Below, in pieces: positions 1 to 6,713 of a DNA stretch of 8,883 bases. Within the stretch, counting starts at the first letter, position 1; every line of letters starts with the position of its first letter. Source of the stretch: an uncultured bacterium (GTDB lineage: Bacteria > Verrucomicrobiota > Lentisphaeria > Oligosphaerales > Oligosphaeraceae); the NCBI GenBank assembly GCA_900548225.1, contig URJM01000075.1, positions 1 through 8,883 of the forward strand, in the 5' to 3' direction. The notes below the pieces were generated by a model. It did no database searches. It had not been told where the DNA came from and saw only the letters and a list, made by a program, of their open reading frames with translations. A program made the translations under genes and the position numbers.

Positions 1-732
1 ATCCTCAATCCGGCCGTCATAACCCCATCCGATGATGTCGAACTCGGGATGATGAAGAATCCCGCCCAGCCCTGGAGCAGGAGTTTCCACATCTCTTCGA
101 ATCCGGACTCCCCGGAGACTCTTGTCCTTGGAGAACCGCGGGAAAATGGATTCATGGAGGCAATCCTTACGAAGACAGGGGAGGGCGAATACGACCTGGT
201 GGTCAACTCAAAGGCCCCATTCCCGTATATTCGAAGCGCCGTATTCCCCCTGCTGATTCCTGTCACAACCCCCGCCGCCGCAGATAGCATCGTCATCAAC
301 TTCAATGCCCAGGTGGGAGAAGCGGTGGTTTTTGCGCCGGACAAGTGGAGTATTGTGAGGTCGAAGCTGGAGGAAGCAGGTTCCTTCACGGAACGCTTCG
401 CCTATGGCGAGGTGCCGGGACTCCAGGAGGAGCGCGGAAAGGGCGACATTTCCTCGGATACACGCAATATGATGAATGCCAGGCTCCTCCGCCAACACAA
501 CGCGGTTCCCCTCCGGTTCGTCAAGGAACACCACGACTGGGATGACCTCTTCGCAAATCTCGAATTCAAGGTTCCGGAAGATGTCGGTTTCGAGAAGATC
601 AGGCATCCACAGGGAATCGAACTGCGCATCACCGTGACGCCGAAGTCATTCGACTCCTCAGACGAAATAGAAATCGTCCCACACCGCGGGGCGAATCTCT
701 GCTCCCCCATCAAAATCAATGTGGTGGAGTAG
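1..732 (+). CDS. C-terminal part of a beta-rich, probably secreted protein (DUF1573-like suspected); 5' partial
   Basis: The reading frame is open from the first base to the TAG at 730-732, giving 243 residues, so the true start lies outside the window. The ATG at 49 is internal and should not be taken as the start. The protein alternates short hydrophobic strands and turns (VVNSKAPFPYIRSAVFPLLIPV, then VINFNAQVGEAVVFAP), as expected of beta-sandwich domains. Its first residues (NPAVITPSDDVELG) resemble the strand and proline pattern that opens DUF1573/Ig-like modules. There is no cysteine in the first part and no recognisable catalytic motif. It lies 34 bp upstream of the thioredoxin/DsbD-like gene on the same strand, so the two are probably cotranscribed. 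In several bacterial groups DUF1573 proteins neighbour thioredoxin-type genes, which supports the guess weakly. The CDS is secure; the family is not. Confidence 0.8.
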   Translation: MLNPAVITPSDDVELGMMKNPAQPWSRSFHISSNPDSPETLVLGEPRENGFMEAILTKTGEGEYDLVVNSKAPFPYIRSAVFPLLIPVTTPAAADSIVINFNAQVGEAVVFAPDKWSIVRSKLEEAGSFTERFAYGEVPGLQEERGKGDISSDTRNMMNARLLRQHNAVPLRFVKEHHDWDDLFANLEFKVPEDVGFEKIRHPQGIELRITVTPKSFDSSDEIEIVPHRGANLCSPIKINVVE

Positions 733-766
733 AATCCCGTGCATGAGGAGATGAGGAAGCCAGGCA

Positions 767-2389
767 ATGGGCAGGGTTGATATTCTAGACTACGCGGCAA
801 GCGGAGGACGCCGCGTCCTCCTTATTATGGTTCTTCTTCTGGCAGGCGCCATCTTCACGCCAGGCCAGCTCAATGCCGCATCAAAGACCCCGTATCTGAT
901 TCTCTTCGGGTCGGATTCCTGCAGCGACTGCGATTTGTTCAAGACGCTCTGGAAGGAACAGGCCACCGCAGAGGATCCAGTTCTCGTCTATGTCTGCATC
1001 GACCGTGATGAAAACTACCGGTTCCTGGGAGAGGTGGAGGCACAACTCGGAGTGGAACGCCCATCCTCGTCCTTCCCGCTGCTCCTGGCGGGAAGGCACT
1101 TTGTCGCAGGTGTGGAGCCATTCTGGAATGAGTTCCAGGAGGAGTGGCTCGCCCGGGAAAACCGGCCGACACTCCCAATTCTCGCAGAACTGGACGCCGC
1201 AGTGGATGCGTCCGAATCCAGGTTCTTCGCCTGGGATTGCACCGCCAGGAGTGCTTCCGGAAATGATGCGACACAAGCTCCCGCCGAAGCCGCGCCCACG
1301 ACAGCAATGCGACTTCTATACATCTCCTCGCCGGGATGCCAGAAGTGCGGACGCCAGGAGAGGGAACTGGAAATCCTAAGGCAGAGGATGCCGGCACTCC
1401 AGCTCGACCATTATGACTATACGACAGAGGAAGGACAACTCTATATGCAGAGAATCCGTGAACACTTCGGAATCCCGGAAACGACCGAAAACCTGACGCC
1501 AATCGTCGCCTGGCGAAACGGGTATGTGACAGGACGCATGGCCACATCCCAGGAGCTCGAGAAGGCACTCCTCGAAGACAGGGACTCCTCCGAACTCTGG
1601 TGGATAAGGCAGGCCACGGAGGAGGAACTGCAGGAGGTCGAGGCATACGGACGAAAAATCCTCTCGCAACTCACATGGACGCTTATCCTGGGGGCAGGAC
1701 TCCTGGACGGAATAAACCCGTGCGCATTCGCGACAATCATCTTCCTGGTCGGGTATCTCCTCTATCTCAAGAGGGAGCGCCGCTTCGTCCTCCTGGTGGG
1801 AATCTTCTTCTGCATAGGAGTCTTCCTCTCGTATTTCCTCTATGGAGTCTCCCTCGGGGTCGTGGTGGCCAAGCTCAGCTCCTTCCGCTGGCTGAAGATC
1901 TGCATCTATGGTGGCTTTGCAATTGCGGGATTCGTCCTATTCCTGCTTCATCTGCGGGATGCAATCCGCTTCAAGCGGTCGGGAAAGGTCTCCGACATGG
2001 AGATGGGGCTCAATGCACAGACCCATCGTAAAATCCACGATAAAATCCACTCCTGGGCAAAACTCCCCCCTTGGCTGGCAATTCCAGCCGCTACCATCCT
2101 GGGATGCGTAATCTCGGGAATGGAGCTGGCATGCACAGGACAGGTCTATCTGCCTGTCATCGCGGCAATCATGGAGTCGGGATTCAACTTCAGGGCATTC
2201 CAGATGCTGCTCCTATATAATGCGGCATTCATCCTGCCACTGATTCTGGTGACTGTCGCAGCATACGCGGGAACGGGCGCAAATAGACTCGCCGCATACG
2301 CAAAAAAACACGTCCTCACTACAAAAATAGCCATGGCAATACTATTCCTCGCCATGGCTGTAATGATGCTGTGGATGGCACTCCCATAG
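767..2389 (+). CDS. Double thioredoxin-like domain protein fused to a DsbD/CcdA-type transmembrane electron carrier
   Basis: This 540-aa protein probably moves reducing equivalents across the inner membrane to thiol partners in the periplasm. A basic stretch and hydrophobic segment (residues 15-38) form a signal peptide or anchor. Thioredoxin-like domain 1 has CSDC (C52/C55) and a probable cis-proline at P104. Domain 2 has CQKC (C191/C194) and a probable cis-proline at P245. About six membrane helices follow: roughly 305-334, 340-367, 377-396, 435-460, 478-500 and 520-539. The first carries DGINPCAFATIIF with C319 and the fourth carries ELACTGQVYLP with C456. These match the paired cysteines known from the DsbD/CcdA transmembrane family. 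Classical DsbD instead has an immunoglobulin-like N-terminal domain and a C-terminal thioredoxin, so the order differs here. The ATG at 767 is preceded by GAGGAAG at a normal spacing. The substrate is unknown. Confidence 0.9.
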   Translation: MGRVDILDYAASGGRRVLLIMVLLLAGAIFTPGQLNAASKTPYLILFGSDSCSDCDLFKTLWKEQATAEDPVLVYVCIDRDENYRFLGEVEAQLGVERPSSSFPLLLAGRHFVAGVEPFWNEFQEEWLARENRPTLPILAELDAAVDASESRFFAWDCTARSASGNDATQAPAEAAPTTAMRLLYISSPGCQKCGRQERELEILRQRMPALQLDHYDYTTEEGQLYMQRIREHFGIPETTENLTPIVAWRNGYVTGRMATSQELEKALLEDRDSSELWWIRQATEEELQEVEAYGRKILSQLTWTLILGAGLLDGINPCAFATIIFLVGYLLYLKRERRFVLLVGIFFCIGVFLSYFLYGVSLGVVVAKLSSFRWLKICIYGGFAIAGFVLFLLHLRDAIRFKRSGKVSDMEMGLNAQTHRKIHDKIHSWAKLPPWLAIPAATILGCVISGMELACTGQVYLPVIAAIMESGFNFRAFQMLLLYNAAFILPLILVTVAAYAGTGANRLAAYAKKHVLTTKIAMAILFLAMAVMMLWMALP

Positions 2390-2390
2390 A

Positions 2391-2442
2391 CGCAAAGGGA
2401 AGATGAAACCCCCGTCTGAACTCCGACTTCGTGCCCTTCGCG
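2391..2442. repeat. Imperfect inverted repeat after the DsbD-like gene
   Basis: CGCAAAGGG at 2391-2399 pairs with CCCTTCGCG at 2434-2442, eight of nine bases, with a 34-nt spacer. It starts two bases after the TAG of the DsbD-like gene. No T-run follows, so it is not a typical intrinsic terminator. Its right arm belongs to the same TTCGTG/TTCGCG motif family as the downstream array. Confidence 0.35.
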
Positions 2443-2785
2443 GTTCAATCTGTAGTTCTTTCTATTAGTGTCATTTAGTGTCCCTTCGTGGTTCTATACT
2501 CCCCGGACTACGTTTTTTATTTTCGTGCCTTTCGTGCTTTTCGTGGTTTTGAATGATTTATTCGTGTCCCTTCGTGTCCCTTCGTGGTTCTATTATTCCC
2601 CCTTTCGTGTCTTTCGTGGTTTTGAATGTTTTATTCGTGTCCCTTCGTGTCCCTTCGTGGTTCTATTATTCCCCCATTCGTGTCTTTCGTGCTTTTCGTG
2701 GTTTTGAATGGTTTATTCGTGTCCCTTCGTGTCCATTCGTGGTTCTATTATTCCCCCATTCGTGTCTTTCGTGCTTTTCGTGGTT
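2428..2785. repeat. Hierarchical TTCGTG tandem repeat array
   Basis: I count 22 copies of TTCGTG, spaced mostly 9 or 10 bases apart within blocks such as TTCGTGTCCCTTCGTGTCCC and TTCGTGTCTTTCGTGCTT. These blocks are organised in a longer unit whose copies begin at 2561, 2634 and 2716. The periods are 73 and 82 bases, and the 9-base difference is one subrepeat. Each unit also holds a TTCTATTATTCCCCC segment and ends in TTTTGAATG. An older, degraded unit precedes them from about 2465. Long open frames here encode only repeats of the same peptide and are not credible genes. The array fills the convergent space between the DsbD-like gene and the lipoprotein gene. I recall similar CACGAA-type intergenic repeats in environmental bacteria, but cannot name a described family. 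Confidence 0.85.
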
Positions 2786-2883
2786 CAACCCCACTCAATG
2801 GACGCGTGGCAGAATTGCCGCGCGGGCGCGCCCACGCGCGCCATCCACGCACTACCTTCTTCTCCCTCCTCCCTTTTCCCTAC
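2786..2883 (-). repeat. Half-palindromic repeat element with GC-rich core and one 39-nt arm
   Basis: The right part (2845-2883) is a pyrimidine-rich 39-nt arm. Read on the minus strand it starts GTAGGGA and ends AGTGCGTGG, matching the arms at 7982-8020, 8066-8104, 8759-8797 and 8821-8859 in length and pattern. To its left is a GC core with the self-complementary GGGCGCGCCC at 2824-2833 and the small hairpin GGCAGAATTGCC. CTCAATGG, the complement of CCATTGAG in the 7982-8104 element, is also present. No left purine arm is visible; the TTCGTG array abuts instead. The element overlaps the stop codon of the lipoprotein gene (2880-2882). Confidence 0.65.
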
Positions 2884-4013
2884 TTACTAATCCATCCAGT
2901 GAGGATATTGGGGAAGAGTGGGCATTCGAAGTCATTGGAATACAAGGAGTTAGACATTGCCTTGATTGCCCAGAGGTTATAGTGCTTGTTCTGGAGATCC
3001 TTCTTGATCTTCTCCTCGGAGGGAAGCCCCTCGATCTCGCGCTTTGCATAGAGGATTTGCGCGATTTCCAGCTTTTCAGGCTCGCCGGCGCGGACGCCTG
3101 GAATCTCCTTCAGCACACGGATGTATCGCAGAGAGGTCTCAGTTTCAATGAGGCCGCTGCTTTCCCCCACGTTGCAGAGGAAGGGCTGTCCGTCATTGCA
3201 TTCTGCGATTTCCTGCCGTGTCATTGGTTCATCGATTACGCCTCCCCTGTCGGATTCGATTCCATCGGAGAGTTCCCTGGCGAGTCGTTTGAATCCCTCG
3301 TCAGTCTGGAAGCCATCCATTGATGGGATTTGTTCGAACTCCTTGCGGGACTTGGCCAGTTCGTCCTCGAGTGCATTTCGCATCAGCTTAACGCGTGACA
3401 ATTCGTCATTCAGCTCGTTTTCTGGAACCTTGATATTCTTGAGGTTTTCGTCCATGAACTTAAGGAGCAGGAACATGTCGTCCTGGCTCAAATCCAGGCG
3501 GGATTCGGGTTTGGCCTTGAAGCGCGACAGATATGCGTCGAATTTACTGCCCGGATTATCCTCCTCCCAGCGCTTTGCGAAGTAGAGTTTGTCCTCCTCG
3601 CTGACCGTGGTGCCGGCTTCCCTGGCCATTGCCAGGAGCGCCTGCTGCTGGATGATGCCGCGGAGATAGAAGAAGGCAGCCTTCTGTTCTTTTGTAGTCA
3701 GGCCATTTGTCTTTACCTCGTCTGGCTGCGGGGCATTCGGCTGGGCGATGGGGGCGGGGCGGTATATCACTCCCTTGTCCTTCAGGAAGCTTTCCAGCTC
3801 GCCCCAGGAGACGCGCAAGTCACGATACCTGAAGGCAAGATCACCCGATGAACGCTTTGCCATCCCTGCGGAGGAGAGTTCCACTGGCGCGGTAGCCGCC
3901 CCTTGGCCGTCATCCGTGTCGGCGGGGCTCTTCGAGCATCCTGGGCAGAGGGAGGCGACTGCCAGAATGGTCGTCACAAGGAGCAGTAGTGCATGTCGGC
4001 GTAGTGGTTTCAT
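2880..4013 (-). CDS. Probable peptidyl-prolyl cis-trans isomerase lipoprotein (SurA/PrsA/PpiC-like, degenerate)
   Basis: The protein has 377 residues from the ATG at 4013. A TTG further upstream (4079) keeps the frame open, but it overlaps the preceding stop codon and would bury the signal peptide. The start MKPLRRHALLLLVTTILAVA is a clear signal sequence followed by LCPGC. C26 is the likely lipidated cysteine, although the cysteine at -3 is atypical for a lipobox. Residues about 105-220 are helical and charged, like the chaperone arm of SurA/PrsA proteins (AREAGTTVSEEDKLYFAKRW). Residues about 235-305 follow the parvulin pattern: FKRLARELSD, then RGG at 256-258, then GESSGLIETETSLRYIRVL. A C-terminal helix ends in ECPLFPN. 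I infer folding or chaperone activity for exported proteins; catalysis is uncertain because the parvulin core is divergent. It lies 62 bp after the HEAT-repeat gene, probably in one operon. The stop codon sits inside a repeat arm. Confidence 0.8.
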   Translation of the reverse strand: MKPLRRHALLLLVTTILAVASLCPGCSKSPADTDDGQGAATAPVELSSAGMAKRSSGDLAFRYRDLRVSWGELESFLKDKGVIYRPAPIAQPNAPQPDEVKTNGLTTKEQKAAFFYLRGIIQQQALLAMAREAGTTVSEEDKLYFAKRWEEDNPGSKFDAYLSRFKAKPESRLDLSQDDMFLLLKFMDENLKNIKVPENELNDELSRVKLMRNALEDELAKSRKEFEQIPSMDGFQTDEGFKRLARELSDGIESDRGGVIDEPMTRQEIAECNDGQPFLCNVGESSGLIETETSLRYIRVLKEIPGVRAGEPEKLEIAQILYAKREIEGLPSEEKIKKDLQNKHYNLWAIKAMSNSLYSNDFECPLFPNILTGWISK

Positions 4014-4075
4014 AATGCTGGGTCTCTTGAAAATGCGGGTTGGAAATCGATTGGTTTGGACAAGTGTCTGTTGAC

Positions 4076-4903
4076 TCAATGCTGCTGCTGCGCCTGATCC
4101 CGCTGAAGCCAGATAATTGCCTCTTCGCGGTTGGTGACTCCGTCGCTGTTGGTCATGGTGTCAATGTATTCCGCAGCCATCTTTTTCTGCCATGGCTGCC
4201 CGTTTTCAAGCACCTCCACCATGATAGGCAGGCCAATCTTCACATCCAGGGCGGATATGCGCATCATCAAATCATCGCAGCGGTCCTCGTTGGCGGAATT
4301 CAAAAGCGCGTCTTTGCAGACATCGTAGATATCGTTGACATCCAGCCCGTCCTCCGTAACCAGTTCACCCGTCTCCGAGTCATCCGAAATCTGGAAGAGG
4401 AATGCGTCCAGGATGCTGTTCAGAGTCTCGTATGCCTCCTGGGAAATATCGTCATTCGGGTCGTTCAGAAGCGGAATCAGCAATCTGGCGGCCTCTGGCG
4501 TCCCAACCCACTGCAATGCGGCCAAGACAGAATGGCGGCGCACATCGGAATCAGAGCTGGCCAGAAATTCTGCCTGGGCCAGAATATCGTCGTTGTTGTT
4601 GGTGTCAAGAATCTCATTGAGACGGACGACCTCGGAATCCGCAGCTTCCTCGCTTGCCCAGTCGCGGACTGGCGTGGTGATGATTCTGCCTCCTTCGGCA
4701 CCGTCACCTCCTTCCGGGATGCCACCATCGCTTTCCATACCCTTGCCGCCATTCACGATGACATCCCCCTTTGTTCCTCCCTCTCCGTCAGACACCACTG
4801 GAGAGGAGACTGCAAAACGCACGACAAAGAGGAGAACCAAGACGATAATCGGTAGTGCCAGGAGAATGGATTTGCCAAGACGGCTGGACAGGAAGAAGTT
4901 CAT
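4076..4903 (-). CDS. Membrane-anchored HEAT-repeat-like protein
   Basis: This 275-aa protein has one N-terminal hydrophobic segment (about residues 12-32, SILLALPIIVLVLLFVVRF). A glycine- and acid-rich linker follows (about 36-73, e.g. SDGEGGTKGDVIVNGG). The rest is paired helices. Residues 105-165 (ILAQAEFLASSDSDVRRHSV, then TPEAARLLIPLLNDPNDDIS) carry the HEAT signature: a variable helix, an Asp at the turn, then V/A-rich helix faces. Another pair lies near 181-252. HEAT repeats are scaffolds for protein contacts, so a binding or assembly role on the outer face of the inner membrane is inferred; there is no catalytic motif. It is the first gene of a likely two-gene unit with the isomerase-like lipoprotein. 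No good Shine-Dalgarno sequence precedes the ATG (the upstream bases are CTCCTTCAG), but no better start exists. Confidence 0.8.
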   Translation of the reverse strand: MNFFLSSRLGKSILLALPIIVLVLLFVVRFAVSSPVVSDGEGGTKGDVIVNGGKGMESDGGIPEGGDGAEGGRIITTPVRDWASEEAADSEVVRLNEILDTNNNDDILAQAEFLASSDSDVRRHSVLAALQWVGTPEAARLLIPLLNDPNDDISQEAYETLNSILDAFLFQISDDSETGELVTEDGLDVNDIYDVCKDALLNSANEDRCDDLMMRISALDVKIGLPIMVEVLENGQPWQKKMAAEYIDTMTNSDGVTNREEAIIWLQRDQAQQQH

Positions 4904-4984
4904 CTGAAGGAGAAAAATGCTGTTAAATGATATTCGATTAGGCGATAAAACCTATTAAGACAAAATGCGGGGAATAAGACTACA

Positions 4985-5001
4985 GAACCTCAATTAGGTT
5001 C
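4985..5001. promoter_or_regulatory. Small inverted repeat upstream of the HEAT-repeat gene
   Basis: GAACCT and AGGTTC are exact complements separated by five bases. The site lies about 82 bp upstream of the HEAT gene start, downstream of the neighbouring terminator, in the stretch where a promoter for that gene is expected. It could be an operator or an RNA hairpin. I found no convincing -35/-10 pair next to it. Confidence 0.25.
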
Positions 5002-5033
5002 CTTGCTGCCAATATTTCTGCAGGTAACGATAC

Positions 5034-5075
5034 AAAAAAAGAGAAGGAACTACCTAGGCAATTCCTTCTCTTTTT
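5034..5075 (-). terminator. Intrinsic terminator, symmetrical (potentially bidirectional)
   Basis: A perfect 14-bp stem pairs 5036-5049 (AAAAAGAGAAGGAA) with 5062-5075 (TTCCTTCTCTTTTT) around a 12-base loop that contains CCTAGG. Read on the minus strand, the stem runs into seven Ts. It begins about 55 bases after the TAA of the secreted 285-aa protein gene and separates that transcript from the HEAT gene. The T-run on the plus strand (five Ts) means it could also stop transcription entering from the other side. Confidence 0.85.
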
Positions 5076-5129
5076 ATCCATGCCAGAATCCTCACAGGGA
5101 AGATACTGGCACTTCAGCGGGATTCGTGA

Positions 5130-5987
5130 TTAGAAACCGAGCTTCTTCGTGAGTGCCTCAACAGCAGCTTCCTTGCGGGTGTATCTGAAAGCACCCTTGT
5201 TGAAGGTGAGGGCGTTGTTCAGCTTCAGGGTGAAGGTGCCGGGGAGAGGAGCATCAGTGGTGGTGCCAGGAATCTCCAGATCGCAGACATCGAAGAGGAA
5301 GTCGCTGCAGATGCCAGTGTAGGTGGTGTCGGCCAGGAAGGAACCGGCGATGTTCTTCACCATCCAGCAGGTCTTGCCCTCGATGATATCGTCTTCGCAG
5401 TCGCCAGGAATGGTGGTGTCCTTCGTGGAGCGCTTGGCAACCTTGCCGTAGCCAGCCTGCATGGCCATCTTGTCGTTGGAGGAGTTGTCGAGGCCAAGGA
5501 AGCCAACGTGGTTCTCATTCTTTTCCCAGGAGAGTTCATAGCTCAGCCAGGCTGCTGCATCGGTGAACTTGTCAAGGTTGATCTTGTCAGCCTCGTTGCC
5601 AGTTCTGAGACCGGTCTTGGCACCGAACATCAGAGCCTTGAACTTTGCGTCTTCAACCTTGTACAGTGTCTTGTCGGCCTTCTTCGCGCCCTTGCGGGTG
5701 ATGAGGACGGTGGCGGTGTTGTCGCCGGTGGAGTCGGTCATCTGGCCTTCGCACTTGGTGCAAGCGTCAACCACGACGTAGCCGACGAACTTGTCGCTGA
5801 CGACCTTCGGGGAGTCGAGCTTGACGGTCTTCTTGACGATCGCGCCGTCCTTGGGGGCCTTGTAGGTGGTCTTGACCTGCTTGACATCGATGCGCTTGAA
5901 GGAGACGCTGTAGTCATAGATCAGAACCTGAGCCATGCTGCTGAAGCAGAAAGCTGCAACAAACAGTGCAATGAGAGTTTTCTTCAT
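5130..5987 (-). CDS. Secreted protein of unknown function with six mature cysteines, probably highly expressed
   Basis: The protein has 285 residues from the ATG at 5987. AAGGAAAG lies at a good spacing upstream, and the start MKKTLIALFVAAFCFSSMAQ is a classic signal peptide with probable cleavage after SMA (residue 19). A longer open frame to 6035 would bury this signal. The mature part is lysine- and threonine-rich and probably beta-rich. Cysteines are C76/C79 (CTKC), C197, C207, C227 and C235, enough for three disulfides. I recognise no known domain. LPGTFTLKLN at about 248-257 resembles a closing strand, but that is only an impression. Codon use is far more biased than in the neighbours: lysine is almost always AAG, and GTC/GTG, GAC and ACC predominate. 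This suggests an abundant product such as a surface or periplasmic structural protein. It is monocistronic, with its own terminator at 5034-5075. Confidence 0.85.
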   Translation of the reverse strand: MKKTLIALFVAAFCFSSMAQVLIYDYSVSFKRIDVKQVKTTYKAPKDGAIVKKTVKLDSPKVVSDKFVGYVVVDACTKCEGQMTDSTGDNTATVLITRKGAKKADKTLYKVEDAKFKALMFGAKTGLRTGNEADKINLDKFTDAAAWLSYELSWEKNENHVGFLGLDNSSNDKMAMQAGYGKVAKRSTKDTTIPGDCEDDIIEGKTCWMVKNIAGSFLADTTYTGICSDFLFDVCDLEIPGTTTDAPLPGTFTLKLNNALTFNKGAFRYTRKEAAVEALTKKLGF

Positions 5988-6371
5988 TTTTCTTTCCTTG
6001 TTGGGGTTCTTGTTGGTTGGGGAACTAAAAAACAAACCTAAAAAAATCTAAAGCTGTAAAATTCTATGGACCCTGTTTACTTGATTGACCTCCTAACTCC
6101 TTTCTACTTGCCCTTGATGGACGCACTGGGCGCACACTCAATTTCAGGTGGAAGAAACGGGAACAAAGGGTACTCTACAAACTTTCAAGAACATTTTCAA
6201 GCGAACCCACTGAAAAAACACAGGAATTGCGCCTGAAATTTGCGATTTTGGCTTAAAATAGCGCATTCAAGGTGGATTGCAAGTGAAAAATCGAAAAAAT
6301 GTACACTTGTCTGCCTGAGAATGACTGGCGGGGCGGGAAAAAACGGGGGCCCCCCCGTCATTCCAGGGTGG
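5988..6371. other. Intergenic region upstream of the secreted protein gene
   Basis: These 384 bases hold no credible gene. The part next to the secreted protein gene (5988-6060) has runs of A and T and should contain the leader and promoter of that gene. I could not pick a convincing -35/-10 pair. The right end holds the terminator of the ssb operon (6338-6358) and the outer inverted repeat 6319-6363. Direct copies of TTCAAG occur at 6184-6203, without obvious meaning. Confidence 0.6.
6338..6358 (-). terminator. Intrinsic terminator of the ssb-rsmE operon
   Basis: Read on the minus strand, ACGGGGG, two Gs and CCCCCGT form a short, very GC-rich hairpin, followed directly by a run of six Ts (A-run 6338-6343 on the plus strand). 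It starts 13 bases after the TAG of the small membrane protein gene, the last gene of the operon. A wider inverted repeat, GAATGAC (6319-6325) and GTCATTC (6357-6363), shares two bases with this stem. Confidence 0.75.
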
Positions 6372-6713
6372 CTATCTTGCCTCCTCCGCTCCCCTGCGCA
6401 GACGCTTGAGCGCCTTCCAGCTCGAGGAGACGATCTGCCTGCACCTGCGGGAGATTTCAGGGCCCGCAAGGAATATTCCCGTGAGGAGCATCACCCAGGA
6501 GGCGCCATAGACCATCGCAGCCGCAAAGTGCATCCTGGGCATGTTCCAGCGCTCCGCGATGATTACGCAGAGAATCGCCCCTATCCAGCCAAGCGGCCCG
6601 TTGGCGAAGATCATCGCCACTCCGAGAGTCTCCTTCAGGCGGGGTTTGAGCCTGGTGATGCGCCTGTGGCAATGTCCGACGAATGCCCAGAATCCCGGAT
6701 GGATCTTCTTCAT
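6372..6713 (-). CDS. Small membrane protein with two predicted helices, coupled to rsmE
   Basis: The 113-aa product starts MKKIHPGFWAFVGHCHRRIT. Two hydrophobic helices follow at about 31-53 (GVAMIFANGPLGWIGAILCV) and 62-83 (FAAAMVYGASWVMLLTGIFL). The C-terminal tail is strongly basic (KALKRLRRGAEEAR), which suggests that both ends face the cytoplasm. The ATG overlaps the TGA of rsmE as ATGA, and GGGAGG lies just upstream, so it is probably translated by coupling with rsmE. The longer open frame to 6794 lies inside rsmE and is a shadow. I do not recognise the family and propose no function. Confidence 0.75.
   Translation of the reverse strand: MKKIHPGFWAFVGHCHRRITRLKPRLKETLGVAMIFANGPLGWIGAILCVIIAERWNMPRMHFAAAMVYGASWVMLLTGIFLAGPEISRRCRQIVSSSWKALKRLRRGAEEAR

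Noticed and set aside
939..1646. 235-aa minus-strand frame inside the DsbD-like gene
   Set aside because: Arg/Pro/Ser-rich translation typical of a shadow frame opposite a GC-rich gene.
2428..2785. CRISPR array
   Set aside because: The motif is 9-10 bases long, repeats are contiguous without unique spacers, and no cas gene is present.
2553..3323. 256-aa plus-strand open frame across the repeat array and into the lipoprotein gene
   Set aside because: The first third is only the translated TTCGTG repeat, and the rest is antisense to the lipoprotein gene, which has a signal peptide and family features. There is no plausible start signal or domain.
4079..4079. TTG at 4079 as start of the isomerase-like lipoprotein
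   Set aside because: It overlaps the stop codon of the HEAT gene and places 22 residues ahead of a well-formed signal peptide; the ATG at 4013 fits better.
4335..4907. 190-aa plus-strand frame opposite the HEAT-repeat gene
   Set aside because: Serine- and arginine-rich low-complexity translation, while the minus strand has an ordered anchor, linker and HEAT architecture.
5508..6041. 177-aa plus-strand frame antisense to the secreted protein gene
   Set aside because: It arises from the strong codon bias of the real gene; its Leu/Val/Gly-rich translation has no recognisable domain.
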